DNA of 64,000 nt from Ehretia macrophylla (taxonomy: Eukaryota; Streptophyta; Magnoliopsida; Boraginales; Ehretiaceae). Shown piece after piece: positions 1 to 11,028 of this stretch (the first letter of the stretch is position 1; each line of letters starts with the position of its first letter). The DNA is taken from contig CM075768.1 in the NCBI GenBank assembly GCA_037974665.1, forward strand, positions 13,693,001 to 13,757,000, given 5' to 3'. The notes under the pieces are model-generated. The model worked only from the letters and a program-made list of their open reading frames with translations. It was not told where the DNA came from and searched no databases. Made by a program: the position numbers and the translations under genes.

Positions 1-289
1 CTAAACTTGACACTAATCTCTTGAGCGTGGGTCAAATGGTGGAAAAAGTATATGCTCTACTCTTCAAATGAGACTCATGCATAATATATGACAACAAAAA
101 TAAAAATCTAGAAATAGCTGTAGTAAAAATGCAGCAACAAATGAACTTTCCTATTTGCTGGCAGTACGTAGAAGCAGCACTCAAGGCTATGGCACCGGAG
201 GTTCGGGCACTTCAACTTCCACGGACTGAAGATCTTCCATCAAAAGAATATGATGAAAGATTTTCAGCCATCTAGCTGCAAGATAATAT

Positions 290-1010
290 GTGTGAGAGAT
301 TCTTGGAAGGCAAACAACATCGGAAGCCATTCCCTTCAGGCAAGGCATGGAGAGCCAAACAAATCTTAGAACTGGTACACACAGATGTATGCGGACTAAT
401 AAGGACTCCAACCGTTGAGAAAAATAGGTACTTTATCCTCTTCATTGATGACTATACAAGAATGTCATGGGTTTACTTTATGAAAGAAAGATCAGAAGTC
501 TTCAATATCTTCAAGAAATTCAAGAATCTGGTCAAGAACCAAAGTGGTCGGCGAATCAAAGTTCTAAGGAGTGATAGAGGAAAAGAATACACTTCCAAGG
601 AGTTCAACAAATTCTATAAAGATGAAGGGGTCGAACATCAGTTGACCGTCGGTTAAGCTCCAGAGCAGAATGGCATGTCAGAAAGGAAGAACAGGACAGT
701 GATGGAGATGACAAGGACAACGCTGGCAGAGAAAGGCACGCCAATGGAGTTCTGGGTAGAAGCCATGTACACCATAGTCTATCTACTCAACCGATGTCCT
801 ACCAAGACGGTGCAAAATAAAACTCCAATTGAAGCATCGAGTGGAAGGAAGCTGTCAACACAACATCTAAGAGTTTTCGAAAGCATTTGCTACATGCATA
901 TTCCGAAAAAGAAAAGACATAAACTAGAGGAGAAGACAGATAAAGGCATATTCGTCGGCTACAGCTCTCAATCTAAGGATATCGAATTTACAACCTTAAA
1001 ACCAAGAAGC
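290..1010 (+). pseudogene. copia integrase region (fossil)
   Basis: Integrase catalytic core of the + strand copia. Visible family words are HTDVCG, FILFIDDYTRMSWVYFMK and LRSDRGKEYTSKEF, which carry the conserved acidic residues of the core, followed by the NRTVMEMTRT and AEKGTPMEFWVEA segments. The C-terminal part ends with the GIFVGYSSQSK signature that links integrase to reverse transcriptase in copia polyproteins. Broken. Confidence 0.9.
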
Positions 1011-1089
1011 TAATCGTCAGCCACGATGTCGAGTTCGATGAAAATGCAACATGGAACTGGGAGGAAGAAAAAGTTGAAAAGCAAAATAT

Positions 1090-2310
1090 CATGGTACCAA
1101 GACTACAGAGCTCTACTGAGGTTCATGAAGAAAAAGAAGCAGAAGGATCACAGACTCCACGAACAACTTCACAATCGTCAAGCCCGAGGACACCATCATC
1201 ATCATCCTCAAGTGAAGAAGAATCATCTCCAGACTCGCCACCTAAAAAAATAAGACCACTCAATGAGATCTACGAGACATGCAATTTTGTGACTATGGAG
1301 CCAGACAGCTTTGAAGTTGCCATAAAACAAAAAGAATGGGTAAAAGCCAAGGAGGAAGAAATCAAGATGATCGAGAAGAATGAAACATGGGAATTGGTGA
1401 ATCTACCAAGCAACAAAGAAGTCATCGAAGTTAAGTGGGTCTACAAGACAAAGCTTAACCTAGATGGCTCAATTCAAAAGCATAAAGCAAGATTGGTCGC
1501 TAAAGGTTATTCACAACTACGAGGAATTGACTACAATGAGACTTTTGCTCCAGTCGCTCGCTTGGACACTATAAGGGCTCTCATTGCATTAGCAGCCCAA
1601 AAGACATGGAAAATCTATCAACTAGATGTCAAGTCAGCCTTCCTTAATGGCTACCTTGAAGAAGAAATATACGTAGAACAACCTCAAGGGTTCATGGCAA
1701 AAGGACAAGAAGACAAAGTTCTGAGACTAAAAAAGGTGCTCTATGGATTAAAGCAAGCTCCGCGAGCGTGGTATAATCGAATCGACAACTACTTCATCAG
1801 TCAAGGATTCAGAAGAAGTAAAAGTGATCCAACACTCTACATCAAGACCCAAGGTAACGACAATAGACTCATTGTTTCTCTATACGTCAATGATCTTATC
1901 TACATAGGAAACAATGAAGAAATGATCAAGGAGTTCAAAAAAGATATGATGAAGACTTTTGAGATGATTGACCTTGGGTTAATACACTACTTTCTTGGCA
2001 TTGAGGTAAGTCAAGAAGAAATATGAATATTTATCTCACAAAGGAAGTACACAGAGACTTTATTGAAGAAGTTCAAGATGCATGATTGCAAGTTTGTTGC
2101 TACTCCTTTAGTCACTAATGAAAAGCTCAGTAAAGAAGACAACACATTAAAGGCAGACGTGTCAGCATACAAAAGTCTCATTGGGAGCCTTCTATATCTA
2201 ACAGCTACAAGACTAGACATCATTTACACGACAAGTCTATTATCAAGGTTCATGCAAAGCCCAAGCCAAGTCCATTATGGAGCTGCAAAGAGAATATTAA
2301 GATATTTGTA
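1090..2310 (+). pseudogene. copia reverse transcriptase region (fossil)
   Basis: Starts with a low-complexity Ser/Glu-rich linker, then the copia reverse transcriptase: KWVYKTKLNLDGSIQKHKAR, KGYSQLRGIDYNETFAPVA, QLDVKSAFLNGYLEEEIYVE, LYGLKQAPRAWYNRID and YVNDLIYIG. Near 2160 it continues into the SLIGSLLYLTATRLDI segment before RNase H. Part of the copia at 1-3257; broken. Confidence 0.9.
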
Positions 2311-2329
2311 GGGTACAAAGGACTATGGG

Positions 2330-2830
2330 ATATGGTACGAACCTAAGAACGACTCAAGACTGATCGGCTACACTGACAGTGACTGGGCTGGATCAATTGA
2401 TGATATGAAAAGTACTTCAGGCTACACATTCTCACTTGGCTCAAGTTTATTCTCATGGTCATCTAAAAAGCAAGACTGTGTGGCACAATCTTCGGCAGAG
2501 GCAGAGTATGTCGCAGCAGCATTAACGACAAGTCAAGCTATATGGTTAAGGCGTATTCTCGGAGACATGGGGGAACATCAAGAAAGATCAACAGAGATCT
2601 ACTGTGATAACAAGTCTACAATAGCAATGGCGAAGAATCCTGTTTACCATAGCAGAACAAAACACATTGCTATCAAGTACCATTTTCTACGGGAGGCAAC
2701 AAACGAATGACTAATTGAACTCAAGTACATCAAGACAGAGGAGCAACTTGCAGATATTTTCGCGAAGGCACTTCCACGACCAAAGTTCGAGATACAAAGA
2801 GGAATGCTTAGAGTTACACAAATGAGCATT
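2330..2830 (+). pseudogene. copia RNase H region (fossil)
   Basis: RNase H of the + strand copia: DSDWAGSIDDMKSTSGYTF, SWSSKKQ, SSAEAEYVAAALTTSQAIWL, IYCDNKSTIAMAKNP and HSRTKHIAIKYHFLRE. The reading runs to the polypurine tract just before the LTR at 2840. Broken. Confidence 0.88.
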
Positions 2831-2839
2831 AAGGGGGAG

Positions 2840-3257
2840 TGTTAAAATCCCATGGGTTAATGCTCATTTGGCCAAACTATGACTCAATAATTATTGACTA
2901 GCCCAATAATGTGATCCAAGTTAAGGCCCAAATTCTAGAGATTTCAAGAATACAAATCTATAGATTATTATCTAAGATAATTCAAGAAAAATCTAGGAAT
3001 AAAGGATTCCAGATTTTTCCACTAGAATATCTAGTTGACTTTTAGAAAAAATCTAGAATACTTTATAGCAATATCTTGTATCTAGAATTCTCCATGGAAG
3101 GCTATAAATATGAGCTCCTCCACCATTTGTACCCAAGCCAAAAATCAATAACAACCATTTTCCTTCAAAGCCAAGCTCTTCTCTAAATTCTCTAATCAAT
3201 TCTCCATTCTTCAAAGTCAATTCTATCAACTACTACAATCTCCTCCCAAAACCAACA
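2840..3257 (+). repeat. 3' LTR of the left-edge copia
   Basis: Starts TGTTAAAATCC directly after the polypurine tract AAGGGGGAG and ends CCAAAACCAACA, so it has TG...CA ends and is about 418 bp. A TATA-like CTATAAATA lies near 3102-3110 in the expected place inside an LTR. The right border is supported by the peroxidase 3' flank of unit 3 (58024 onwards), which resumes at CTTTTGTACC. The 5' LTR lies outside the window. Confidence 0.8.
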
Positions 3258-3349
3258 CTTTTGTACCTCATCTTGCCAAGCAGATCACTTCCAAGCAAAA
3301 TAAAAACTTAGAAGTTAAAAATAGTTAAGGAAGAATTAACCAATATGAC
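3258..3349. other. residual peroxidase 3' flank (unit 0)
   Basis: About 90 bp matching the sequence after the intact peroxidase (58024-58087 and 58442-58494): TGTACCTC, GCAGATCA, then AGGAAGAATTAACCAATATG. It shows that a peroxidase gene once stood to the left and that the copia inserted between that gene and this flank. Confidence 0.72.
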
Positions 3350-3786
3350 TTTCCTATTCAACACTACTTTAGAATTGTAAATCTTTAATTAGAGAGCACA
3401 AGGAAAAACATAAATTATTTTGCAAAGTATAATTTATATTTCTCATAAAAATAAACTTACAAAGACAGATTGGTGCCTTTTATAATTAGAGACTTATTTT
3501 TACTCTTAATATTTCTTCATGTCACTCACGTTTTTCACTTGCCAAAACACTATGAAACAATGCTTATTTATACTACAAGTTAGAGTAGTTATGTGTTTTT
3601 GTCCTTCTTCTAGTCATTTTCCTAAAACTAGTATAATTGCAAAGTATGGTTATGAGTAGTGTGATTTGGATCAGGGAAGTTGGGTTGCTTAAAGAGTCCT
3701 ACTAGGTTCACATTTAGACATTTGAATTTAAGGCATTATCCATTTAATGGAATGTTTGTCTTAATGGTCAAATTATCTCCAACTTA

Positions 3787-4172
3787 GGCTCCATTTGTTT
3801 GCTGTAAAATATTTTTTTGGAAAATATTTTTTTAATTTTTCGGTGTTTGATAACATTGAAAAATTGGTCAACTGAAAAATATTTTTCAATAAAAAATTAT
3901 GGCTACTTTTTTCTAATTTTCTGGTGTTTGGTAACACCAAAAAATTGGTAAACTGAAAAATATTTTTCCGTCAAATATTATGGTTAGTACAAAATTTGAA
4001 AAAAATATTTTCATGTCCTTTAAGAAAAGAAAATATTTTCCGGAACTCAAACACTATAAAATATTTTTTAGTATTCTATTTTTCAATAAAATATTTTTTC
4101 CTAACAAGCTATTTTACAGCAAACAAACAAAACCCAGGAAACTATTTTATTTTACAGCAAACAAACAGAACC
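3787..4172. mobile_element. Tourist-like (PIF/Harbinger) MITE
   Basis: Terminal inverted repeats: left GGCTCCATTTGTTTGCTGTA, right end in reverse GGTTCTGTTTGTTTGCTGTA. Length 386 bp, AT-rich, with subterminal inverted motifs (AAAAATATTTTTC and similar) and no coding capacity. The flanks are TTA (3784-3786) and TTG (4173-4175), consistent with a 3-bp TTA target duplication. The paralogous site near 31165 lacks the insert, reading CTCCTACATAGGATATG. Superfamily assignment rests on TIR style and TSD length only. Confidence 0.78.
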
Positions 4173-4450
4173 TTGGGATAAGGTTTCGGCTATCCCCATT
4201 CCCATAGAAAGATTAAGGCGTGTGACTCATAAGGATAATGAAGGAGGAGATTTTGTGATAATATAAGAGTTTTATTGACTATAGAATTATCTCTGGGTAA
4301 AATATTTAAAAGGTCATTAAATTATATTGTTAATTCTATACCATCCAATTTTTATTGGCTCTAAAAGGGTCATTAATTTTTTTTAAATAGTTTTATTCAA
4401 GTCATTCTGTCAATTAGTTAAAAAAATTAACAGATAGAGATTAAAATTTA

Positions 4451-4899
4451 GAGTAAACGACTTAACACTCCCGTTATTTTGCCAAAAGTGTATAATATTC
4501 TCTTGTATTTTAAAACGTAGTTGATTATGCCCCCTCCCCCCACTGTTTTATAAAAGTAGCTGAATATCCCCCCTATATTTTAACACATAACTAATTACCC
4601 TTATGTGTTTTATAAAAGTAGATGAATACCCCCATGTGTTTTAAAAAAATGTAGTTGAATACTTACTATTAAAATGAACGATTTTTCTAATGCAAGCTGG
4701 TATTCAACTATGCTTTTAAAAATACGGGAGGATATTTAGGTATATTTTTAAAATATAGAGGGTTAATCAGCTACGTGTTAAAACACATGGGGGCATTTAG
4801 CTATTTTTATAAAACACAAGAAAATAATCAGTTACGTTTTAAAATACAAGGGTATTGTGCACTTTGACAAAATACAAGAAGGTGTGAAGTCGTTTACTC
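4451..4899. mobile_element. Mutator-like MITE with 9-bp TSD
   Basis: A 449 bp element with TIRs GAGTAAACGACTTAACAC (left) and, from the right end in reverse, GAGTAAACGACTTCACAC; the inverted match extends further inward. A perfect 9-bp duplication, TAAAATTTA, flanks it at 4442-4450 and 4900-4908. The unit 1 paralogue at about 31440-31480 is empty. A 9-bp TSD with long TIRs is typical of Mutator-like elements. The interior repeats short modules around GTTTTATAAAAGTAG and has no gene. Confidence 0.9.
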
Positions 4900-6130
4900 T
4901 AAAATTTAAATAGTTAAAATCAAAAGAAATTAATTTTTGTTTTCCTCAATGTTTTTATTCTTTTTCTTTTTTCTGGTTCTTTTCGCAGTTTCTTTTTATG
5001 TTTATTTTCTCTTCTTATTTGTTTCCTATTTCTTTTTCCCAATCACCCGCTTCTCGCTCCCTCCCCTTCCTCAACATACCACCCTTCCATATCCATTCAC
5101 CTTATCCCTTATTGGTTCTATTCTTCATCTTCATAAAATATCAGTTCTCTACTTACTATTTTATTGGTGACTGGACTATAAAGTTTATAGGCTTTTGACT
5201 CCCTGTTATAACCAACAAAATTATATTTTTTTATAACGATCATCTAGATTTTTCATTTTTGCTGCCCGTACTCAAGCATAGGTCACACAACGAAAAATAT
5301 GTATGTTATTGACAGTTAGTTTCTAGCCACTCTATGCCTCTTGTGGAATCATACATTTTAAACTTTTAGTTGGACACCAATTCAACAATTAAGTTGAGCA
5401 TGCCATTGCTTTTGTCCAAAAAGGTCGTGGAAAACCTTTCTCTTTTAACATAGTTCTTGTCATGGCGTGAATGGTGTAATTTTTCCTTTCTACAATGTCA
5501 CTTTTTTGTGGGTTATATGATGTTGTAAATGACTGCTTAATACTCTGATCTCTACAGTAGTCTCATCAAGAATCATTTGACGTGTATTTTTCACCTCTAT
5601 CAGATTTAAGAATTCTTATCTTGTGACCACTATCTATCTCAATGAATGCTTTAAAACTTTTAAAATTAGAAAAAAGGAATTAATTTCTCTTTTATTAAAG
5701 ACACCTATAGTTTTTCACTGATTTTTCTTCTATAAAATAATTCATCAATAAATGAAATGAAATACTGGTTACCTTCAAGAGAAGACGTCGCTAAAGGGCC
5801 AAAAATATCCATATGTACCAGTGTTGTGAAATATAGGCTCTCCAAGATTTTTCACTGTGAAAAATATTTCATTTTTGCTTACCAAGAGTACTGTAGGCAG
5901 AAAACTTCCAGAGGGAATCCAAACTCCTTGCTGCTATGCCGGCCGGGCAGTTCCTTGCCTATCAAGCGGCTTTATACTAGTTTAATATCCTTCACATAGC
6001 AATTTTGGTTTTTCAATAGATAACAACCCTTTTTACTATTGTGCTGGACAAGAGCTTGGACCACCAAAGGTTAGATGCCTAAGTCGAAAATGCCACTGTT
6101 TTTACTCATTCTTTACCAACTCCTTCAAAA

Positions 6131-6425
6131 TAACTTTTTTTTTTTTTTTTTTGTTACAAAGGAGGCTGGAGCCGTGGTTTAAAAAGACACAAACCTCGGA
6201 GATGTCTCACCCCGCTTGTCGTAATCCAATAGAGGATGGAGTCTGTCCGGAGGGTGGTCAAGCGTTTGAATTCCCAAAGTTTGTTGCAAACCAAAATTGG
6301 TTAACCAATCCGCACATTTGTTCGCTTCCCGAAACACATGTTTCACCTGGTAGTTATTATTGCTTCTAAGTATCTCCTGACAATCCTCCAGGTCCGGTCT
6401 CAACGGACTAAGGATATCGATTTTC
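6131..6425 (-). mobile_element. 5'-truncated LINE, RNase H tail
   Basis: On the minus strand a reading frame holds the C-terminal part of a plant LINE RNase H domain: EILRSNNNYQVKHVFREANK then CADWLTNFG, where the HVxREAN...AD signature includes active-site residues. It ends before a homopolymer seen as a run of T at about 6131-6151 on the + strand, i.e. a poly(A) tail in element sense. Extreme 5' truncation plus a poly(A) tail is the usual LINE pattern. The unit 1 paralogue (36090-36215) lacks it and has other sequence there, so insertion was accompanied by loss of about 100 bp of target or by later rearrangement. Confidence 0.8.
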
Positions 6426-8800
6426 ATATTGGGTTCATAATACATATTAGAAATATATTATGTAACACTTTATTTTTATAAATTTTAATTTTACCATTTC
6501 CTTCCTACACATTTATTAGGTCCTTGCCCCAGAACCAAAATACCCCACATCATGTTGATTTTTGAATTTTTCTTGTGCAAAATGAGATTTGAATAAAATT
6601 GGATTACTCATCATGATCAGAATTATTGTTTCACCATCCTGAAGCATAATGACCAAATATATGAACGTTATAATTAACATGAGATATTTTCTATTTCCAC
6701 GCCCATGACCTTATCTTCATCTTACCTCTTTATTCACAAAAATCTTTCTATTCTCTTGTTGTTTTACGCTATAGAAATTTTCTCTACTTCAACCTCTTCT
6801 TCGATTATTATTGCCAGGTTCATTACTTGGAGAATCACTAGCTTTTAAGTACTTCTTGTCTTGTACGTTGAGCTTTGATTCAAAACTTTATTTGATCATA
6901 CCATAATTTGAAGTCTTTTGTTTACATTGTTCATGCACTTGGAGTATTTCCATCAATTCTTCTATGGTGAGTTGATCAAAATTTGTTGATTATTAAATTA
7001 TGACCACTACATGCTTGAAATTCTTTGTGAGGGATCGAAATATTTTCATTATCACTCTAATATCTTCAATATTTTCTTTATTTCTTTTTAATTGATTAAT
7101 AATTAAAAGCAAGTGAGAAAAATAATCAGGATTAGATTCACTTTCTCAGATGTGAGTATCTTCAAACTCACCTTCAGGTGTTTGAATTTTAGCACGATCT
7201 ACTCCTATGAATAGAGTGGCAAGTTTATCCCATGCTTTTCCACTCTCATAGTGGTGATATTAAGGCTCTGCCCTTCTTTGCTTGATTTTGCTAAAAAAAT
7301 ATTCTTGGATATGGATTCATCAACACCTTGGTAAAGCAAAATAATACTTTTTTTTAACATTTCTTTCTTATTCCAAAAAAAAAAGAGGTTTTTTACTCCG
7401 TGGTAAAAGTTGCTCAAATTCTACAGTGGGTTCTACAAACCCTTTCGTTATAATCTCCTGAAGATCTTAGAACCAAAAGAGAGGTTTCATTTGAATGCTC
7501 TAATTGTCATAATTTTCTCTAGAGTTTTGGAAGTTATGGGTATACAAGATTGTTCACAATAGTAGAAAAATGTTGAGAAATGATTCACGCACTTGGCTTG
7601 CTAATAAAGTGTGGCTATGATGCCATTATGTTGGACACTATTTTGGATATGTGAATCCTTAGTAAAAAATCATTAAGTACACAATATATTTTTCTAAGTA
7701 TAATTTATATTTCTGACAAAAATAAACTTTTAAAGATTGACTACTGTCATTTATAATTAAACACTCTTTCTTTGAGACAAGGGCGTGATAGAACCAACTC
7801 TCATCTACTATATATTACAAGTATGCTTTTAATGATTAAAGCCATTTTTCAATAAACTTGTTGCAAATTTGTATGTCAACAACAATAACCTAAACGTGCC
7901 ATGGTAGATGGTTTAACTATCATGCACTAATTCCAAACCAGATCATGAATTTTTTTATTTATTTTTATTTTTTTATCGAAATGGAAATAGGAAATCATGA
8001 CGTTGAGCCCATTACACCAAGCATTTCTCAGCACTACTCTAGCATTTGAAATACACAAGGTGATAGTTACAGGTTTAACTACTACTTTATCAACATATTA
8101 CATCTAATAAATAGATTTAAGATGTTCAAATTTATAGTGATAGTAACAAAAAATTTAAGTAATTATGAGCCGAATAATTATAAATATTATACACAACAAA
8201 TATGAGATAGTGCTATTATATATATTCTACATAATTGAATAATAAGTTTGCTCACACAAGGATCTCAAATATTCAATGATAAAAAAACCTGAGATATACT
8301 TGTCGCCAGTGCGCTCGTGGCCAAGAACCTGTCAAAAAGCAACTTGGATTTGTAAACCAGGTCAATCATCGATCAATCATATCCAAATTTTATTTTTTTA
8401 TTTTGTCAAGAATCATATCCAAATGAGGGAAAGAATGTTAAGATGCAATTAAGGCTTTGATCCATTGATAAAGTTACTCGTTATATGTGAAAGATTGTGA
8501 ACTCAAATTTCATTACTTAAATTATATAAGCTTAGACTTCCTCTTAATAAATAAAATAAAATAAATGTTAAGACGCCCTGAACTAACACGTATGGGCCCC
8601 CAACATGCGAGGTCAACTTCAACTGAGTCTAATTTTTATTGCTTTATTTCGAGTATCTCTTCGGCACGTAATGTACACTTGTTTCTTTATTCAAGTGTTT
8701 TATTCAACATGTAGGTGGCGAACAACTTCGATTATGATAATTATGTTGTATCGACTTCAAGTTGTTTTCAAGTATATATACTTAATGTGGTTTCAGAAAA

Positions 8801-9196
8801 GGTATTTCACACTTAGTCCCTATTATTTATGCTTTTTTAAAGTTGGTGATTAATGTTTAAAAAAAATTATATTAGTCTCTAATATTTACAAAGTGATTCA
8901 AAATGGTCTTTATTATTTAAAATTAGTCAATTTAATCTCTATTATTTCCCATAAAATTTAATTTAGTCCCCAAATACGAGTCACATATAGGGACTGAATT
9001 GAATTTTTTTTTAAAATAATAGAGACTAAACTGAATTTTTTTTAAAATAATAAGAACCAAATTGGCTATGTTTGAATAATAGAGATCATTTTGAATAACT
9101 TTTATAAATATTAGAGGCCACTATAAATCTTTTGACACATTAGGAATTACATTAAAAATATATGTAAACAACACGAACTAAGTGTGAAATTTACCC
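8801..9196. mobile_element. MITE with 10-bp TSD in peroxidase upstream region
   Basis: TIRs GGTATTTCACACTTAGT (left) and, reversed from the right, GGGTAAATTTCACACTTAGT. The duplication TTTCAGAAAA flanks it at 8791-8800 and 9197-9206. The interior is a long imperfect inverted repeat built from AATTTAGTCCC / GGGACTGAATT modules. The unit 2 upstream region has the empty site at about 53513-53535 (GGTTTCTGGAAACAAGTAAT). TSD length fits Mutator-like MITEs. No coding capacity. Confidence 0.85.
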
Positions 9197-9302
9197 TTTC
9201 AGAAAACAATTTATCATTGGGGCCAAAAAAAAAAAAGTAATCACCCAAACAATGGGAGTCTTAACTGGGGGTCTTAACTATAATTCCATTATTACCATCG
9301 TT

Positions 9303-9336
<34 letters not shown>

Positions 9337-10416
9337 TTTTCCGAGGACAAATGCTAAATTTTAAAAATTTACGGTATATTCTGGCGAACTAACTTTTCTA
9401 GTAAAAGTTTATAGGTGCTTTGTTCCACAATGCCAATATGGTTTGTTAACTGTTACAATTAAGGGCGAATTCAGAAACAAAAAACAAATTCAATGAGAGC
9501 TAAAACGCATCGAGTATATATATATATATATATATACTATATGTTTTTTTAGTTGAGACTAATTAGTCTTTTTCACTAATAATACATAGATGTTTAATTT
9601 TTTTTTTGTAAAATACTTAAAATTTTAAATGTCTTCTCAAGTCAGTACGGACTAATTAGTCTTTTTAACTCACAATACATAGATATTTAATTTTTTTTTA
9701 AAAATACATGAATTTTTTACTGTAAATCCACAAGTGGTTAAAATATACAATTGTCCACATAACAAAAGAGTTATAAACTTTGAGATCACGATATAAAATC
9801 CTATGTTACTCTACCTAACACGAATTAATTTTAGGATCGAACTTCAAAATTCTTAACATTAACTATGCTATTTTTAAATTTTTTTGCAAGACTGCCACTC
9901 TTTGGTCCATTATATCATTGAAAATAATAAGTAAATAAAATAAACCCTTATAAAAGCTTAAATTTTTAAATGAGAAGGTCAATTAATAGGGCATTGGAGC
10001 TCATTTTCAAGATTGTTGGTTCAAATCTCTCCTTTCACTCCACTACTCATTTAAAAGAATATAAAAGACTGAATATAGCATGAGCGCAAGTGACCATGTT
10101 GAAGACAATAAGTAAATGAAAATAAATATTTTCTCTAATAACTTAAACTTTTCAATGATGTGGTAATTTTACTGATATATCTTGAAGATAATAGAAGAGA
10201 GAACAGTGGCATTAAAATTAAGGTTTTCATATTGACAAAATAAAATAATAATAATAAAATAAAATAAAATTTAAGTTTCAAATAGCAAGAGGATTGCCAT
10301 TCAACTCTTTTGTTTCAATGATTGCAATGCACATCAACATGTATTTTATAGTCCTGAACTGTTCAAAAAATTATGATCCAACTGGAGTCGTGAAATGTTC
10401 AAAGGATTATGATCAC

Positions 10417-10424
10417 TATTTAAA
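10417..10424 (+). promoter_or_regulatory. TATA-like box, peroxidase unit 1
   Basis: TATTTAAA, 60 bp before the start codon, in the same context (GATCACTATTTAAAGGACTG) as in unit 3 at 56353-56360. It is missing from unit 2. A core promoter role is inferred from position. Confidence 0.5.
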
Positions 10425-11028
10425 GGACTGTCGTGTGCCCTATAGTTTCAGACACACAATCACAATTCAATCAGTTTAAACCTCATGGCATTTTCAAAGC
10501 TTATCCCATTTTTCTTTCTTCAACTAGTTTTGGTACTTTTCGTCTTGGAGCTTGCTAATGCTCAAGGCTTGAAACTAGGGTTCTATAAGAACTGTTGTCC
10601 ACAGTTGGAAACTATCGTCAAACAGACAACATATCGGTTCATTTCTCAAGCACCAACTCTAGCTGCTGCATTACTGAGAATGCATTTTCATGATTGTTTT
10701 GTTAGGGTAAGCCCATACAATTACGTCATTGTGTCAACATCAGTAGTAAAATGGTAAAATATTTTGGACTTGGCAAATATTGAGAGATAGCGAAATTGGA
10801 AATAAATATGCTCATAATGTTATTTGATGTTATGACGTTATGAATCATAATGCTATATAACTTTATGAGTCATATTTAAGAGTTGTAAAATTGTTAATAT
10901 GGTTATGATAAAATTATAAAATAACATAAATAATTTATAATTGTTGAATCTTATTCATAACCATGTTCCTCTAATGGTTTGAATTACAGGGATGTGATGG
11001 TTCGGTGCTCCTGAACTCCACAAGGAAC

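Larger units (their letters stand above)
1..3257 (+). mobile_element. Ty1/copia LTR retrotransposon, 3' part, broken
   Basis: The element reads left to right and is cut by the left window edge. Parts in order: pre-integrase region (NLLSVGQM-like words near base 10-40), integrase core from about 290 (HTDVCG, FIDDYTR, LRSDRGKEY), reverse transcriptase from about 1260 (ETFAPVARLDTIR, DVKSAFLNG, YGLKQAPRAW, LYVNDLIYIG), RNase H from about 2330 (SSAEAEYVA, YCDNKS), a polypurine tract AAGGGGGAG and a 3' LTR. PR-INT-RT-RH order is diagnostic of Ty1/copia. It has several breaks and is a fossil. The sequence right after the LTR matches the 3' flank of the intact peroxidase near 58024, so it sits just downstream of a peroxidase copy outside the window. 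Confidence 0.93.
3350..7780 (-). mobile_element. old Ty1/copia fossil in peroxidase 3' flank (unit 0 copy)
   Basis: A badly decayed minus-strand copia. Similar ~150 bp segments at 3350-3500 and 7628-7780 look like LTR remnants (shared core AAGTATAATTTATATTTCT), and a PBS-like sequence lies beside the right one near 7610-7630. Minus-strand protein traces include a Gag UBN2-like stretch (about 7000-7330), integrase GPLATSSLEGNQYF near 5780-5820, ILKSDRG near 5600 and SKAYKLY near 5180. Related copies follow unit 1 (29536-36590) and unit 3 (58442-58621, 63741-64000), so it predates the peroxidase duplications. Many breaks; three later insertions lie inside it. Confidence 0.75.
7781..10484 (+). 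promoter_or_regulatory. upstream region of peroxidase unit 1
   Basis: Matches in blocks the upstream regions of unit 2 (from about 52585) and unit 3 (from about 54886). Shared landmarks: AACTTGTTGC...TTTGTATGTCAACAA, AATCATGACGTTGAG, GTAAACCAGGTCAATC, CATGCGAGGTCAAC, GGTGCTTTGTTCCACAA, and the proximal CAAAGGATTATGATCAC. The proximal ~190 bp are closest to unit 3 and include a TATA-like TATTTAAA at 10417-10424, about 60 bp before the ATG. Unit-specific features are a MITE (8801-9196), a long poly(T) near 9303-9336, an AT run near 9515-9535 and a duplicated ~60 bp block (9550-9610 and 9645-9700). No other gene seen. Confidence 0.75.

Noticed and set aside
4937-5198. Overlapping open frames rich in Phe, Leu and Ser, with a counterpart at 31489-31747
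   Set aside because: They come from a T-rich stretch of the old copia flank; no conserved start or family motif, and the two copies do not keep the same protein.
10294-10479. Frame just before the unit 1 peroxidase
   Set aside because: Covers the proximal promoter and TATA-like box; the same region in unit 3 does not keep the frame.
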